Source of the DNA: Chryseobacterium paridis
GTDB lineage: Bacteria; Bacteroidota; Bacteroidia; Flavobacteriales; Weeksellaceae
Length of the DNA stretch: 64,000 nucleotides
NCBI RefSeq assembly: GCF_016595215.1
Contig: NZ_JAENHK010000010.1
Location: forward strand, 1-64,000
Direction: 5' to 3'
Below, piece after piece: positions 42,617-52,324 of the stretch. The position numbers and the translations under genes are program-made. The notes under the pieces are model-generated. The model was not told the DNA's origin. It saw nothing but the letters and a program-made list of their open reading frames with translations, and made no database searches. Every line of letters begins with the position of its first letter. The stretch's first letter is position 1.

Positions 42617-44755
42617 ATGAAAAAACAATTACTAATGATCGGGATATTATTCGCTGCTATGGCGAATGCTCAGTCCAATGATGATCTAAAAAAAGAATTT
42701 GAAAGACAGAACGTAGAGAACAACAAAAAGTTTGATTCATATGTTGGAAAGCGTTATGGATCTTCTAAAGCTTCAGATGTTCAGAAAGAAATAGAGGAGC
42801 AAAGAAGTAATCTGGCAGGGTTTTTACCGGGGGGGAAACCTTATTTCTATAAAAACCAGGATGTAAGACAAGTTCAGAATGCGAATGCTGATGCTTTAAA
42901 TACCGCAGGTACCGTTGCAGGATTGAATAACGCTTACAAAGGTGAAAATATTAAGTTTACAGTTTTTGATGGGGGCAGAGTATATGCTGCTCACCCGGCT
43001 TTTGATAATGCAGTTGGAAGAATATCCAATAAAGAAGCAGCTACACAGATTTACAGTGAGCATTCAACAGGGGTAGCTGGTTTTATTGGGAGTAGAGCAT
43101 TGAATATTTCAGGAAATTTGAATGGGGTCCCAGTTACAGCAAATATTCAGGGGGTGGCTGTAAATTCAACCATAGATTCTTATAGATTTGCTCAAACTAC
43201 ATTGCCTGGAAATACTTCTCCTAGTAATGTATTTCAGAAAATATTAATTGCACAGCCCAAAATATCAAATCATTCATATGGAACCAACCCAGGTTGGGAT
43301 ATAGGCAAAGCAGCTGATGGATCTTTTTATTGGCTATGGAATGGTGCTTTTGCAAGTCCAAGCACTACTTTTGACACACAGGGTACTTATTTAGCAAATG
43401 ATCAAAACTATGATCAGATTGTGTATAATAATCCATCTTATATTGTTGTAAAGTCTGCCGGAAATTCTTACGGAGATGGCCCTGCAAGACCGGGAACTGC
43501 TGCATTTCCAAAATATTATGAAGATGACAATGGAAATTTGGTTCAGTTTGCTTCTACAGACACTCTGCCACCAGGCAACTGCGCACAGGGATATGATTGT
43601 ATAGGGCAAGGCTCTTTGGCAAAAAATATAATTGTAGTAGGTGCTACCGATGTTATTACTACTAACAATTTTAAATATTCTGTTGCTGCTGATGTAGTAC
43701 ATTCTGATTATAGCAGTGCCGGACCAAGAGATGATGGTGGAATAAAGCCAGACATTACCACTACAGGAACCAATGTTTTTTCTGCTTCTACGGCAGAAGA
43801 CACAGTAGGAAGTACGAAGTATGATTACGGTAGCGGAACATCCTACTCAGCACCGGTTGTAACAGGAGTTATTGGTTTGTGGACACAGATTCATAAAGAA
43901 CTTTTCTCTAATCAGTTATTAAATGCTGCAAGTGCAAAAACATTAATGATTCATTCTGCTTCAGAAGCAGGAAACGTTGGTCCAGATCCATGGTTTGGAT
44001 GGGGGTATATCAATGCTAAAAAAGGAGCAGAGCTTTTAGTTGGGAAAGCTAATAATACTGTTATTTTTAATAATGAAACTCTAAGTAATGGCGTAGCCAA
44101 TACCAAAGTTCTTAAAGCATCAGGATCAGAGCCTCTTAAGGTGACCATCTCATGGATAGATCCGGCTTATGTTCTTCCTGCTAACCTAACATGGGGAGCT
44201 GTTTATAATAACAGAAACTCAAGATTGGTTAATGACCTAGATTTAAGAATTATTGATACTACCAATAATACAGTATACACTCCATGGAAACTGGATGCAA
44301 ATAGTCCGTTGACACCAGCTACTAAAGGAGATAATACAGTAGATAATGTAGAACAGGTTGTTATCGATGCCCCGGTTGCTGGTAGAAGTTACCGAGTAGA
44401 GATTACAAACAAAGGTAATCTGGTGAACAGTGCCGGAGCAGGTGCACCTCAGGATTATTCGATTATAGCTACCGGCTATAGTCAGCAGGTTCTTGCTACT
44501 GATAAAGTAGGAGATGTAAAAACCGAAAACAGTGTCGTTATTTCGCCTACAATTACTAAAGATATCGTTAAAGTATTGAGAGCTCCTAAAAATTCTACTT
44601 TTACGGTCTATGATCTTTCCGGAAAGAAAATGCAAAATGGAACCATTAATACTGATAATGCGAGTATAGATCTATCTTCAAGTATCAAGGGTATTTATAT
44701 TATCGAGTTAAAAACAGATAAAGAAACTATTTCGAAAAAAATTATTAAAGAGTAA
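42617..44755 (+). CDS. S8 (subtilisin-like) serine protease with T9SS sorting domain, copy 1
   Basis: Secreted protease of 712 residues: signal peptide (LLMIGILFAAMANAQ), a pro-like helical region, and a subtilase domain with Asp118 in TVFDGGRVYAAHPAF, His149 in SEHSTGVAGF, oxyanion Asn283 in KSAGNSYG, and Ser409 in GTSYSAPVVTG. A beta-sandwich domain follows, then a T9SS type A sorting domain (FTVYDLSGKKMQNGTI, IKGIYIIELK, ending KKIIKE). It would be exported by type IX secretion and released or anchored at the surface. A close paralogue lies directly downstream. Confidence 0.93.
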   Translation: MKKQLLMIGILFAAMANAQSNDDLKKEFERQNVENNKKFDSYVGKRYGSSKASDVQKEIEEQRSNLAGFLPGGKPYFYKNQDVRQVQNANADALNTAGTVAGLNNAYKGENIKFTVFDGGRVYAAHPAFDNAVGRISNKEAATQIYSEHSTGVAGFIGSRALNISGNLNGVPVTANIQGVAVNSTIDSYRFAQTTLPGNTSPSNVFQKILIAQPKISNHSYGTNPGWDIGKAADGSFYWLWNGAFASPSTTFDTQGTYLANDQNYDQIVYNNPSYIVVKSAGNSYGDGPARPGTAAFPKYYEDDNGNLVQFASTDTLPPGNCAQGYDCIGQGSLAKNIIVVGATDVITTNNFKYSVAADVVHSDYSSAGPRDDGGIKPDITTTGTNVFSASTAEDTVGSTKYDYGSGTSYSAPVVTGVIGLWTQIHKELFSNQLLNAASAKTLMIHSASEAGNVGPDPWFGWGYINAKKGAELLVGKANNTVIFNNETLSNGVANTKVLKASGSEPLKVTISWIDPAYVLPANLTWGAVYNNRNSRLVNDLDLRIIDTTNNTVYTPWKLDANSPLTPATKGDNTVDNVEQVVIDAPVAGRSYRVEITNKGNLVNSAGAGAPQDYSIIATGYSQQVLATDKVGDVKTENSVVISPTITKDIVKVLRAPKNSTFTVYDLSGKKMQNGTINTDNASIDLSSSIKGIYIIELKTDKETISKKIIKE

Positions 44756-45185
44756 GCCGTAATTCTCTATTCCACTATTTTTTTTATGTAAACAAAGGCG
44801 TAGGCATTATTCTATAAAGCCGTTTAGATGCCTTTACAAAGAGACTGTCCTAAAGGACAGTTTCTTTTTTGTTTCAAATTTTGATTCAGTTTTTTTTTAA
44901 TTACGTTAAAATTTATATAATTTTTATAACAATGTTTTATTTTATGTTTTTTTTATTACTATTGCAGTGAGATTTCATTAAAATAATGTAATCTTTAAAA
45001 GAAACACATTTAAAGTCAGTAATTATTGGAGATTGAGTAAAAGTACATAAAGGGGTGTAAAAAATATGTTACTTTTTTTAAGCTTAGACATTAAATTTCT
45101 CCATAAATATTAATGAAAGAAAAATTATTTTGTTTGTTCCGGTTTGTTTAAACTTAAAAGAACATATTTAATATTTTATCCACTT
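44756..45185. other. Spacer between the two S8 proteases
   Basis: A terminator at 44838-44870, then about 300 bases of very AT-rich sequence without a gene. Part of it resembles the upstream region of copy 1 (ATTACTATTGCAGTGAGATT against ACTATTATTGCAATTAGATT), and the leader just before the start is nearly identical to that of copy 1. Each copy therefore seems to have its own promoter. Confidence 0.6.
44838..44870 (+). terminator. Terminator after S8 protease copy 1
   Basis: GAGACTGTCC pairs with GGACAGTTTC (one G-T pair) around TAAA; the flanking AAA and TTT extend the stem, and a T run follows to 44870. Confidence 0.82.
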
Positions 45186-47315
45186 ATGAAAAAACAATTA
45201 CTTGTGATCGGGATATTGTTCGCTGCTTTGGCAAGTGCCCAATCTAATGATAACCTGAAGATGGAATTTGAAAAGCAAAATAAGGAAAACAATGAAAAGT
45301 TCAATTCTTATGTTGCCAAGCGTTACGGTTCAGCAAAAACTCCTGAAGTTCAAAAAGAAATTGAAGATCAAAGAAGTAATCTTGCCGGTTTTTTACCTGG
45401 GGGTATGCCTTATTTCTATAAAAACCAGGATATAAGACAAGTTCAGAATGCCAATGCAGATGTTTTGAATACTGCTGGTGGTGTACCGGGTTTAACCAAT
45501 GCCTACAAAGGAGAGAATATTAAGTTTACAGTTTTCGACGGGGGCAGAGTATATGCTGCTCACCCGGCATTTGATAATGCAGTTGGAAGAATATCCAATA
45601 AGGAAGCTGCTACTGAAATATATAGTGAACACTCAACAGGTGTAGCAGGTTTTATTGGGAGTAGAGCATTGAATATTTCAGGAAACTTAAATGGAGTACC
45701 GGTTACAGCAAATATTCAGGGGGTGGCTGTAAACTCCACAATAGACTCATATAGATTTGCTCAAACTACATTACCAGGTAATACTTCTGCAAGTAATGTA
45801 TTTCAAAAAATATTAATTGCACAGCCAAAAATATCAAATCACTCTTATGGAAGTAATTCCGGTTGGGATCTGGGATCTGCGAACGGAACCAATTTTTGGG
45901 TTTGGAATGGTGCTTTTGCAAGTCCTGATGATTCTTTTGATACACAGGGAACTTATTTGTCAAATGATCAGAATTACGATCAGATTGTTTACAGCAATCC
46001 TTCTTATATTATTGTAAAATCTGCTGGAAATTATTTTGGATATGGTCCGGATTATCCTGGAACAGCGGCATTTCTAAAATATTATAGAGACGCAAATGGT
46101 AACTTACTTCAGTTTGCTTCCACAGATACACTACCATCTACAAACTGTGCACAAGGATATGACTGCATAGGACCTGGTTCATTAGCGAAAAATATAATTG
46201 TAGTAGGAGCTACTGATGTTATTACTACTAATAATTTTAAATATTCAGTACCAACGGATGTTGTCCACTCTAACTACAGCAGTGCCGGACCAAGAGATGA
46301 TGGCGGAATAAAGCCAGATATTTCCACTACAGGAACTAATGTATTTTCAGCTTCTACTGCAGAAGATACTGTAGGAAGCACAAAATATGATTATGGTAGT
46401 GGGACATCCTATTCAGCACCGGTTGTAACAGGAGTTATTGGTTTGTGGACACAGATTTATAAAGATCTTTTTGCTAACCAGTTATTAAATGCTGCGAGTG
46501 CAAAGACATTAATGATCCATTCTGCTTCAGAAGCAGGAAACGTTGGTCCTGATCCATGGTTTGGATGGGGTTACATTAATGCAAAGAAAGGTGCTGAATT
46601 ATTAGTTGGAAAAGCAAATAATACGGTTATTTTTAATAATGAAACGTTAAATAACGGTATTGCCAACACTAAAGTTGTAAAGGCATCTGGATCAGAACCT
46701 CTTAAGGTGACCATCTCATGGATAGACCCTGCTTATGTTCTTCCAGCTAATTTAACTTGGGGAGCTGTTTATAATAACAGAAATTCAAGATTGGTTAATG
46801 ATCTAGATTTAAGAATTATTGATACTACCAATAATACAGTATACACTCCATGGAAACTGAATGCAAATAGTCCGATGACGCCAGCTACTAAAGGAGATAA
46901 TACAGTAGATAATGTAGAGCAGGTTATTATCGATGCTCCCGTTGCCGGAAGAAATTATAGAGTAGAAATTACTAATAAAGGAAATTTAGTAAACAATGCA
47001 GGAGCTGGTGCACCTCAGGATTACTCAATAATTGTTACGGGGTATAACCAGGAAGTTCTTGCAACTAATGAAAACGGAAAAACAGATAGTAATATCATTA
47101 TTGCACCTACTATTACTAAAGATATCGTTAAAGTATTGAAAGCTCCGAAAAATTCAACATTTGGTGTTTATGATCTTTCCGGAAAAAAAATACAAAATGG
47201 AACAATTAATACTGACCAGTTTAGTGTAGATCTGTCTTCAGCTATCAAAGGTATTTATATCATTGAAATAAAAACGCCAAAAGAGACTATTTCTAAAAAA
47301 ATTATTAAAGAATAG
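45186..47315 (+). CDS. S8 (subtilisin-like) serine protease with T9SS sorting domain, copy 2
   Basis: I start at ATG 45186, which aligns with copy 1 (MKKQLLVIGILFAALASAQS); an in-frame start at 45144 lies in the conserved leader. The 709-residue protein keeps Asp118, His149 and Ser408 in the same contexts and the same T9SS tail (TFGVYDLSGKKIQNGTI, ending KKIIKE). The copies are nearly alike over most of their length but differ strongly in about 70 residues between the His and Ser, around NHSYGSNSGWDLGSANGTNF and SAGNYFGYGPDYPG, near the substrate cleft. A recent tandem duplication with divergent specificity is likely. Confidence 0.93.
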   Translation: MKKQLLVIGILFAALASAQSNDNLKMEFEKQNKENNEKFNSYVAKRYGSAKTPEVQKEIEDQRSNLAGFLPGGMPYFYKNQDIRQVQNANADVLNTAGGVPGLTNAYKGENIKFTVFDGGRVYAAHPAFDNAVGRISNKEAATEIYSEHSTGVAGFIGSRALNISGNLNGVPVTANIQGVAVNSTIDSYRFAQTTLPGNTSASNVFQKILIAQPKISNHSYGSNSGWDLGSANGTNFWVWNGAFASPDDSFDTQGTYLSNDQNYDQIVYSNPSYIIVKSAGNYFGYGPDYPGTAAFLKYYRDANGNLLQFASTDTLPSTNCAQGYDCIGPGSLAKNIIVVGATDVITTNNFKYSVPTDVVHSNYSSAGPRDDGGIKPDISTTGTNVFSASTAEDTVGSTKYDYGSGTSYSAPVVTGVIGLWTQIYKDLFANQLLNAASAKTLMIHSASEAGNVGPDPWFGWGYINAKKGAELLVGKANNTVIFNNETLNNGIANTKVVKASGSEPLKVTISWIDPAYVLPANLTWGAVYNNRNSRLVNDLDLRIIDTTNNTVYTPWKLNANSPMTPATKGDNTVDNVEQVIIDAPVAGRNYRVEITNKGNLVNNAGAGAPQDYSIIVTGYNQEVLATNENGKTDSNIIIAPTITKDIVKVLKAPKNSTFGVYDLSGKKIQNGTINTDQFSVDLSSAIKGIYIIEIKTPKETISKKIIKE

Positions 47316-47345
47316 TTCATAATTCTATTCTGTTATTAATATAAT

Positions 47346-47375
47346 ACCCTGCAATTTCTTATTGCAGGGTTTTTT
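47346..47375 (+). terminator. Terminator after S8 protease copy 2
   Basis: Perfect 10-bp stem ACCCTGCAAT (47346-47355) with ATTGCAGGGT (47361-47370), followed by five T. Confidence 0.88.
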
Positions 47376-47435
47376 AATATCGAGTTGTTATGTAATATAA
47401 TAAGTACTAATATTGTTCTATAACAAACGACCAAA

Positions 47436-48896
47436 ATGAAGACTTACTTTTTACTTATTCTTTCTGTTTTATCAGCATTCTTTTATGCCCAGAATATGGA
47501 GTCTGCTGTTGATGCTATTATCAAACGAGAAATGGTTGAGCGAAAAATCCCGGGAGTGCAGATCGCTGTGGTTCAAGATGGAAAGATTATACTGAAAAAG
47601 ACATATGGTATTGCCAATATACAGGATCATGTTTTGGTTACTGATACAACGATCTTTCCGATTAACTCTTGTACCAAGGTTTTTACAGCCACGGCTATTA
47701 TGCAGCTGATGGAAGAAGGGAAAGTGGATTTATCTGCGCCCATTTCTACATATTTGGATGATCTTGATCTTCCTGAGCAATGGAAGAAAGTTACAGTTGA
47801 GCAGATGATGACCCATATTTCCGGATTTCCGGATATATTGAATGTACTTGATCCTAATACAGGAAATACAACAAAAACTGAAAAAGAAATCTGGGAGGAG
47901 TTAAAAAAACGCCCTATGGTTTTTAAAACCGGAGAACAGTTTAGCTATAACCAGACAAATTATTATTTGCTGGGTAAAATAATTGAAAAATTAACAGGTG
48001 GGTCCTTTGAAAAGTTCTTTAAGAATAGACAATTTCAGCCTGTGGGTATGACTCATACTTTGTTTGGAGATTCCAGAGATGTTATTCCTCATTTTGCACC
48101 AACGTATCGCTATAGAAATAATGGGAAAATTGGCGGTGAAGGGAAGTGGACGAATGATTATTATATATTTCCGGACTTTACCCGAACAGGTGCGGGTATC
48201 AACAGTACAGCCGAGGATCTGGCCAAATGGATTCTCGATTTACAAAACGGTAAACTTCTCAAAACTCCTGAAGCATTAAATAGAATGTGGTCGCCTATAA
48301 AAATGAATAATGGAACTCCAACAGTTTGGGCACCTGGATGGGGGCTGGCAAAATTCCGAACCAAACACAGAGCCTTGGGAATGTCAGGTGGCGGTAGGTC
48401 TGCATTTTTAGTTTATCCTGATGATCATTTAGCAATAATTGTTCTTACCAATTTGGGTGGAAGTACTCCTGAAGATTTCCTGGAAGAGCTTGCCGGTGTT
48501 TATAATCCTGACATTATTAAGGCTGATCCTGTTACCTTTTTAAGGCTCAATCTAAAAAAGATGGGTTTTGATAAAGCAATAGAATTAGTGAATTCAGAAA
48601 AGAAAAAGAATCCTGATTTTAAACCTCAGGAATTTGAATTGAATGAATGGGGCTACCGGATGATGTCTAAAAATGAACTAAAAAATGCTTCTGAAATTTT
48701 TAAATTAAATGTTTACTTATTTCCCAACAGTTCAAATGCCTATGATAGTTACGGTGAGGTTTTATTAAAACTGGGAGATAAAGATCAGAGCATTAAGATG
48801 TATCAAAAGTCAATTGAACTGAATCCGGATAATGAAAACGGGAAAGAGGTGTTGAAGAAATTAACTTTGACAGAAGATCCAAAGAACAGTAAATAA
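47436..48896 (+). CDS. Serine hydrolase, class C beta-lactamase fold, with C-terminal TPR
   Basis: Secreted protein of 486 residues with signal peptide (LLILSVLSAFFYAQ). The beta-lactamase/DD-peptidase fold is shown by Ser78 and Lys81 in NSCTKVF and by a Tyr171-Asn172 motif in FSYNQTNYYLLG, where most relatives have YSN or YAN. The third box reads MSGGGRSAFLV. The C-terminal 120 residues look TPR-like (SSNAYDSYGEVLLKLGDKDQ, MYQKSIELNPDNE). Such proteins are esterases, peptidases or D-amino-acid hydrolases more often than resistance enzymes. It pairs with a similar gene 15 bp downstream. Confidence 0.9.
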   Translation: MKTYFLLILSVLSAFFYAQNMESAVDAIIKREMVERKIPGVQIAVVQDGKIILKKTYGIANIQDHVLVTDTTIFPINSCTKVFTATAIMQLMEEGKVDLSAPISTYLDDLDLPEQWKKVTVEQMMTHISGFPDILNVLDPNTGNTTKTEKEIWEELKKRPMVFKTGEQFSYNQTNYYLLGKIIEKLTGGSFEKFFKNRQFQPVGMTHTLFGDSRDVIPHFAPTYRYRNNGKIGGEGKWTNDYYIFPDFTRTGAGINSTAEDLAKWILDLQNGKLLKTPEALNRMWSPIKMNNGTPTVWAPGWGLAKFRTKHRALGMSGGGRSAFLVYPDDHLAIIVLTNLGGSTPEDFLEELAGVYNPDIIKADPVTFLRLNLKKMGFDKAIELVNSEKKKNPDFKPQEFELNEWGYRMMSKNELKNASEIFKLNVYLFPNSSNAYDSYGEVLLKLGDKDQSIKMYQKSIELNPDNENGKEVLKKLTLTEDPKNSK

Positions 48897-48911
48897 TCAC
48901 ATTTTTATAAA

Positions 48912-50357
48912 ATGAAGAATCATATCAATCTGATTTTTTTGTTTTTTGCAACATTTTCAATTTTTGCTCAATTACCTGCAGACTCTATAAGAGCTATTGC
49001 TAAAAAAGCTGTTGCTGACAAAAGAAGTAAAAGCATCATTATTGGGATTATTGATGCTGAAGGTAGAACAGTAGTCAGAGAAGGAATAATCAGCGATGAA
49101 CATCCAGTACTTCCTGACGAAAATACGATTTACGAAATTGGTTCTATCACCAAAGTTTTTACTGCGTTGGCTCTAGCGGAAATGTCTTTAAAAAATCAAT
49201 TAAACCTTACTGATCCTGTCTCTAAATTTCTAACCAAAGGCACAAAACTGCCTGTGAAGAATGGAAAAGAAATTTCTTTACTGAATTTGGCTACACACAG
49301 ATCCACACTTCCCAGGTTTCCATATAATGTAGATCCCAAAGACCTTGATAAGCCATACGCTGATTATACTCAGAAAAAGATGTTTGAATATCTTTCAAAC
49401 TTTCAACCGGATATTGATATTGATTCAAAATGGAGATATTCGAATACAGGATACGGGCTATTAGGCTATGTACTTACTTCAGTTTCCAAACGAAGAAACT
49501 ATGAAACTTTAATAAAAGAAGAGATTTGTCAACCTCTTAACATGAATCATACGGTTATTACCATGACCGACGATATGAATAAAAATAAAGCGACAGGATA
49601 TACTGAATATGGAAAACCTACAAATTCTGTGGTGTTATCTGCTATAGAAGCAGGCGGAGGCATACGCTCCAATCTTCATGATATGTTTACTTTTGCAGCT
49701 GTCAATTTAGGATTTATAAAATCGGATTTGTTTCCGGCTATGGAGCTCACTCATATAAAGCAATCTAAAAAAGAAAATCATTTGGGCTATGCAACGCTTG
49801 GCTGGACATTTTGGGATGATGAAGGACAGGATATTGTCTTTAAAGATGGTGGAACTCCGGGCTTCAGTTCGTTTATTGGAATTGATAAAAAGAATAAACG
49901 AGGTGTCATTATATTGTCCAATTCAGGAAATGGTGTCACAGATATTGGGTTGCATATTCTACATCCCGAATATAAAATGGAACTTTATAGATATTCCTGG
50001 AAATTATTAGATACTTTAAGATCAACTGTCAATATTGAAGGGGTAGATCAGGCCATTCAATTATATAAAAAGCTAAAGACTAGCAGTACTGATGCCGAAT
50101 TTATTTTTAATGAAAACCAACTGAATTACCTTGGGCATGAGCTTAGAAGAAGCAAAAGGCTGAAAGATGCAGTTAAGATATTTGAGCTTAATGAAAGTGA
50201 ATACCCGAAATCTACGCTCGTCTATGAAAGTTTGGGAGAAGTATACAAGCGAAGTCATGAGCATAAAAAAGCCATAGAATATTTCGAAAAAGCAAGGGAA
50301 TTAGAACCCCAAAATCCACATTGGAGTTTCATCATTAGTCGATTGAAAAATGAATGA
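48912..50357 (+). CDS. Serine hydrolase, class C beta-lactamase fold, with C-terminal TPR, second copy
   Basis: Secreted protein of 481 residues with signal peptide (LIFLFFATFSIFAQ). It has the canonical boxes: Ser78-I-T-Lys81 in EIGSITKVFTALALAEM, Tyr176-Ser-Asn in WRYSNTGYGLLGYV, and KDGGTPGFSSFIG as the third box. The C-terminus is TPR-like (TLVYESLGEVYKRSHEHKKA, YFEKARELEPQNP). It shares architecture with the preceding gene but sequence identity is modest, so the pair is an old duplication or two related acquisitions. Likely cotranscribed; substrate unknown. Confidence 0.9.
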   Translation: MKNHINLIFLFFATFSIFAQLPADSIRAIAKKAVADKRSKSIIIGIIDAEGRTVVREGIISDEHPVLPDENTIYEIGSITKVFTALALAEMSLKNQLNLTDPVSKFLTKGTKLPVKNGKEISLLNLATHRSTLPRFPYNVDPKDLDKPYADYTQKKMFEYLSNFQPDIDIDSKWRYSNTGYGLLGYVLTSVSKRRNYETLIKEEICQPLNMNHTVITMTDDMNKNKATGYTEYGKPTNSVVLSAIEAGGGIRSNLHDMFTFAAVNLGFIKSDLFPAMELTHIKQSKKENHLGYATLGWTFWDDEGQDIVFKDGGTPGFSSFIGIDKKNKRGVIILSNSGNGVTDIGLHILHPEYKMELYRYSWKLLDTLRSTVNIEGVDQAIQLYKKLKTSSTDAEFIFNENQLNYLGHELRRSKRLKDAVKIFELNESEYPKSTLVYESLGEVYKRSHEHKKAIEYFEKARELEPQNPHWSFIISRLKNE

Positions 50358-50410
50358 TCATTTTGTATATTCTGAATCTCAATTCTACAAAATAGAACTG
50401 ACTCTACCCT

Positions 50411-51037
50411 CTATGAGTACAAGTTAGGCATTATTTCCATCAGAATGAGCAGAGAAACCAGTTTTTTAGAAGATTCATAATTAGGATTAAGCTGCTCTCT
50501 GATCTCATTTAAAGCTTTACTGAGATTATTACTTACTGTTTTATTACTAAGGTTAAGTGCTTCGGCAGTTTCTACAACAGACATATTTTTACGGATTCTC
50601 AGGTCATAGACTTTTTGCTCGGTCAGGGTAAGACGGGAAATTACCTCATCTATCAGAGCAAATAGTTCATTGATATCATGATCCTCCAATATTTCAGCAT
50701 ATTCCGCATCCGTTATTTCCTCTAAAAAATCCTCAGTCTCATCTACATATACTTCCTGTATCTTTTTGATACTCGCATAATAGTCTAAAATGCGATAATG
50801 TATAAAGCGGAATAAATATCCCTTAGCACTTTCTTCTTCATCTGTTTGTACAAATTCCGGGTTTTCCAGAATTCTGATCCAGAGGTTCTGCAATAGCTCT
50901 TCTGTAGCTTCTCTATCTCTCGTACGGGTGAATATCATTGTATAGAAACTATCCCAATATCGCTCGTACAGTACAACAAAAGCAGGTCGGTCACCTGTTT
51001 TTATTTTCTTTAATAAAGTATAGTCTGTCGGTTTCAT
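50411..51037 (-). CDS. ECF RNA polymerase sigma factor (FecI-like)
   Basis: Protein of 208 residues with sigma region 2 (FVVLYERYWDSFYTMIFTRT, EELLQNLWIRILENP, GYLFRFIHYRILDYY) and region 4 (LTLTEQKVYDLRIRKNMSVV, ALNLSNKTVSNNLSKALNEI). A hydrophobic tail (LVSLLILMEIMPNLYS) follows region 4. In Bacteroidota such factors answer to a FecR anti-sigma that receives a signal from an STN-bearing receptor. Here the sigma gene is divergent from fecR, whereas most are arranged sigma-FecR-receptor on one strand. It converges with the hydrolase pair. Confidence 0.92.
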   Translation of the reverse strand: MKPTDYTLLKKIKTGDRPAFVVLYERYWDSFYTMIFTRTRDREATEELLQNLWIRILENPEFVQTDEEESAKGYLFRFIHYRILDYYASIKKIQEVYVDETEDFLEEITDAEYAEILEDHDINELFALIDEVISRLTLTEQKVYDLRIRKNMSVVETAEALNLSNKTVSNNLSKALNEIREQLNPNYESSKKLVSLLILMEIMPNLYS

Positions 51038-51304
51038 ATCTTCTATTGCAAATCTACCTAAACTAATATTAATGTTTTATGAATTATCTGGTCTTTAAGG
51101 TTAAATAATTCTGAAAAAAATTCTCGTTTTACACTGATAATGTGTCTAATTGTTCATAAATGTGTTGTTTTTGTTGAAAAAATAATATCAATGTTAATGA
51201 AATATTAAATACCGTTTGGGAAGTTTCTCTTTTTGCCCAGTATTATAAGTGAGGGTATTTATAAAAACCAATATAACATAAAACTAATACAACAACATCA
51301 TAAA

Positions 51305-52252
51305 GTGAAGAAACTGAAATACAGCAAGGCCGAGGCATTTGTTTTTAAATTATGGAGCAGGGAAGTATCTGGTAAAGAGATCTCCAAAAAAGAATCAGAA
51401 GTCCTGGAATTGTGGAAAAGTGAAGCAAGTAGAAATCTGGATAAAAACCATATCCAGGAATCTAAAATAAAAGTACTGTCTGGTTTAGAATCCTATTTTG
51501 GACGTCCGGTAAAAAATAATGTGTTTTACCTGAGACGAAACTTTTATAGTGCAGCTGCTGTATTGCTTCTTTTGTTCGGCCTTACCGGTTTTTTCTCTTA
51601 TCAAATTTTTTTCAAACCTGATATATATGTTGCAGCAGAAAGTAACCAGGTTATCAAGTTGAAAGATGGGTCCACAGTAATGCTTTTGCCTGGAGCAAAG
51701 CTGACCGTCGAAAAATCTTTTCCAGCTAAAACAAGAGTTGTGGATTTACAAGGGGACGCAGTATTTAAAGTAGCTAAATCCAAAATACATCCATTCATTG
51801 TAAAAGCTGATGGCTTCAGTACAAGAGTAATGGGAACAGTCTTTAAAGTAATGCAGAGAGGAGCAAACAAAACAGTAGAATTATATGAAGGAAAAGTGGC
51901 GGTTTCTTCACCAGGAAATGCTGTTTCTTACCTTACTCCTAATCAGCGATGGACGAATTTTGGATCAACACATACTGCTGCAGTTATTAATGATAAAACA
52001 GATAAGAAATCGGGAAAGAAGATTTCAATACTTCTCACCTTGACCTTCAATGATGTATCCTTCAAAAGTATCATGGAGATTTTATATAAAAATTATGGAA
52101 TAAGCATCAGATACCCGGAAGAAATTGCTGAGAAAAAAATTACAGCAGATCTTACAGGAAGCAGCTGGGATGAAAATGTAGAAGCTTTAGCATTCATAAC
52201 AGGGTTAGAAGTACAAAAGGAAAACAATACCACTTATATATTAAAAAAATAG
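51305..52252 (+). CDS. FecR family anti-sigma factor
   Basis: Inner-membrane signal relay of about 315 residues. There is no ATG in the frame; GTG 51305 gives the natural start (VKKLKYSKAEAFVFKLW), and TTG 51233 would extend it by 24 residues. A cytoplasmic sigma-binding part is followed by a membrane helix (FYSAAAVLLLLFGLTGFFSY), then a periplasmic FecR domain (LKDGSTVMLLPGAKLTVEKS, VVDLQGDAVFKVAK, HPFIVKADGFSTRVMGTVF, VELYEGKVAV) and a C-terminal domain that contacts the receptor STN domain (LTFNDVSFKSIMEILYKNYG). The receptor follows within about 75 bp. Confidence 0.9.
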   Translation: MKKLKYSKAEAFVFKLWSREVSGKEISKKESEVLELWKSEASRNLDKNHIQESKIKVLSGLESYFGRPVKNNVFYLRRNFYSAAAVLLLLFGLTGFFSYQIFFKPDIYVAAESNQVIKLKDGSTVMLLPGAKLTVEKSFPAKTRVVDLQGDAVFKVAKSKIHPFIVKADGFSTRVMGTVFKVMQRGANKTVELYEGKVAVSSPGNAVSYLTPNQRWTNFGSTHTAAVINDKTDKKSGKKISILLTLTFNDVSFKSIMEILYKNYGISIRYPEEIAEKKITADLTGSSWDENVEALAFITGLEVQKENNTTYILKK

Positions 52253-52324
52253 GAACAGGATTGTGTGATGGAGTGTATGAATAAAATTATGAGTCAGTCA
52301 GTAATAAAAAGTGGTGTTAAAAAT

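Noticed and set aside
47436..50357. The two hydrolases as antibiotic-resistance beta-lactamases
   Set aside because: TPR-like tails, tandem pairing and altered third boxes fit general serine hydrolases; no resistance context is present.
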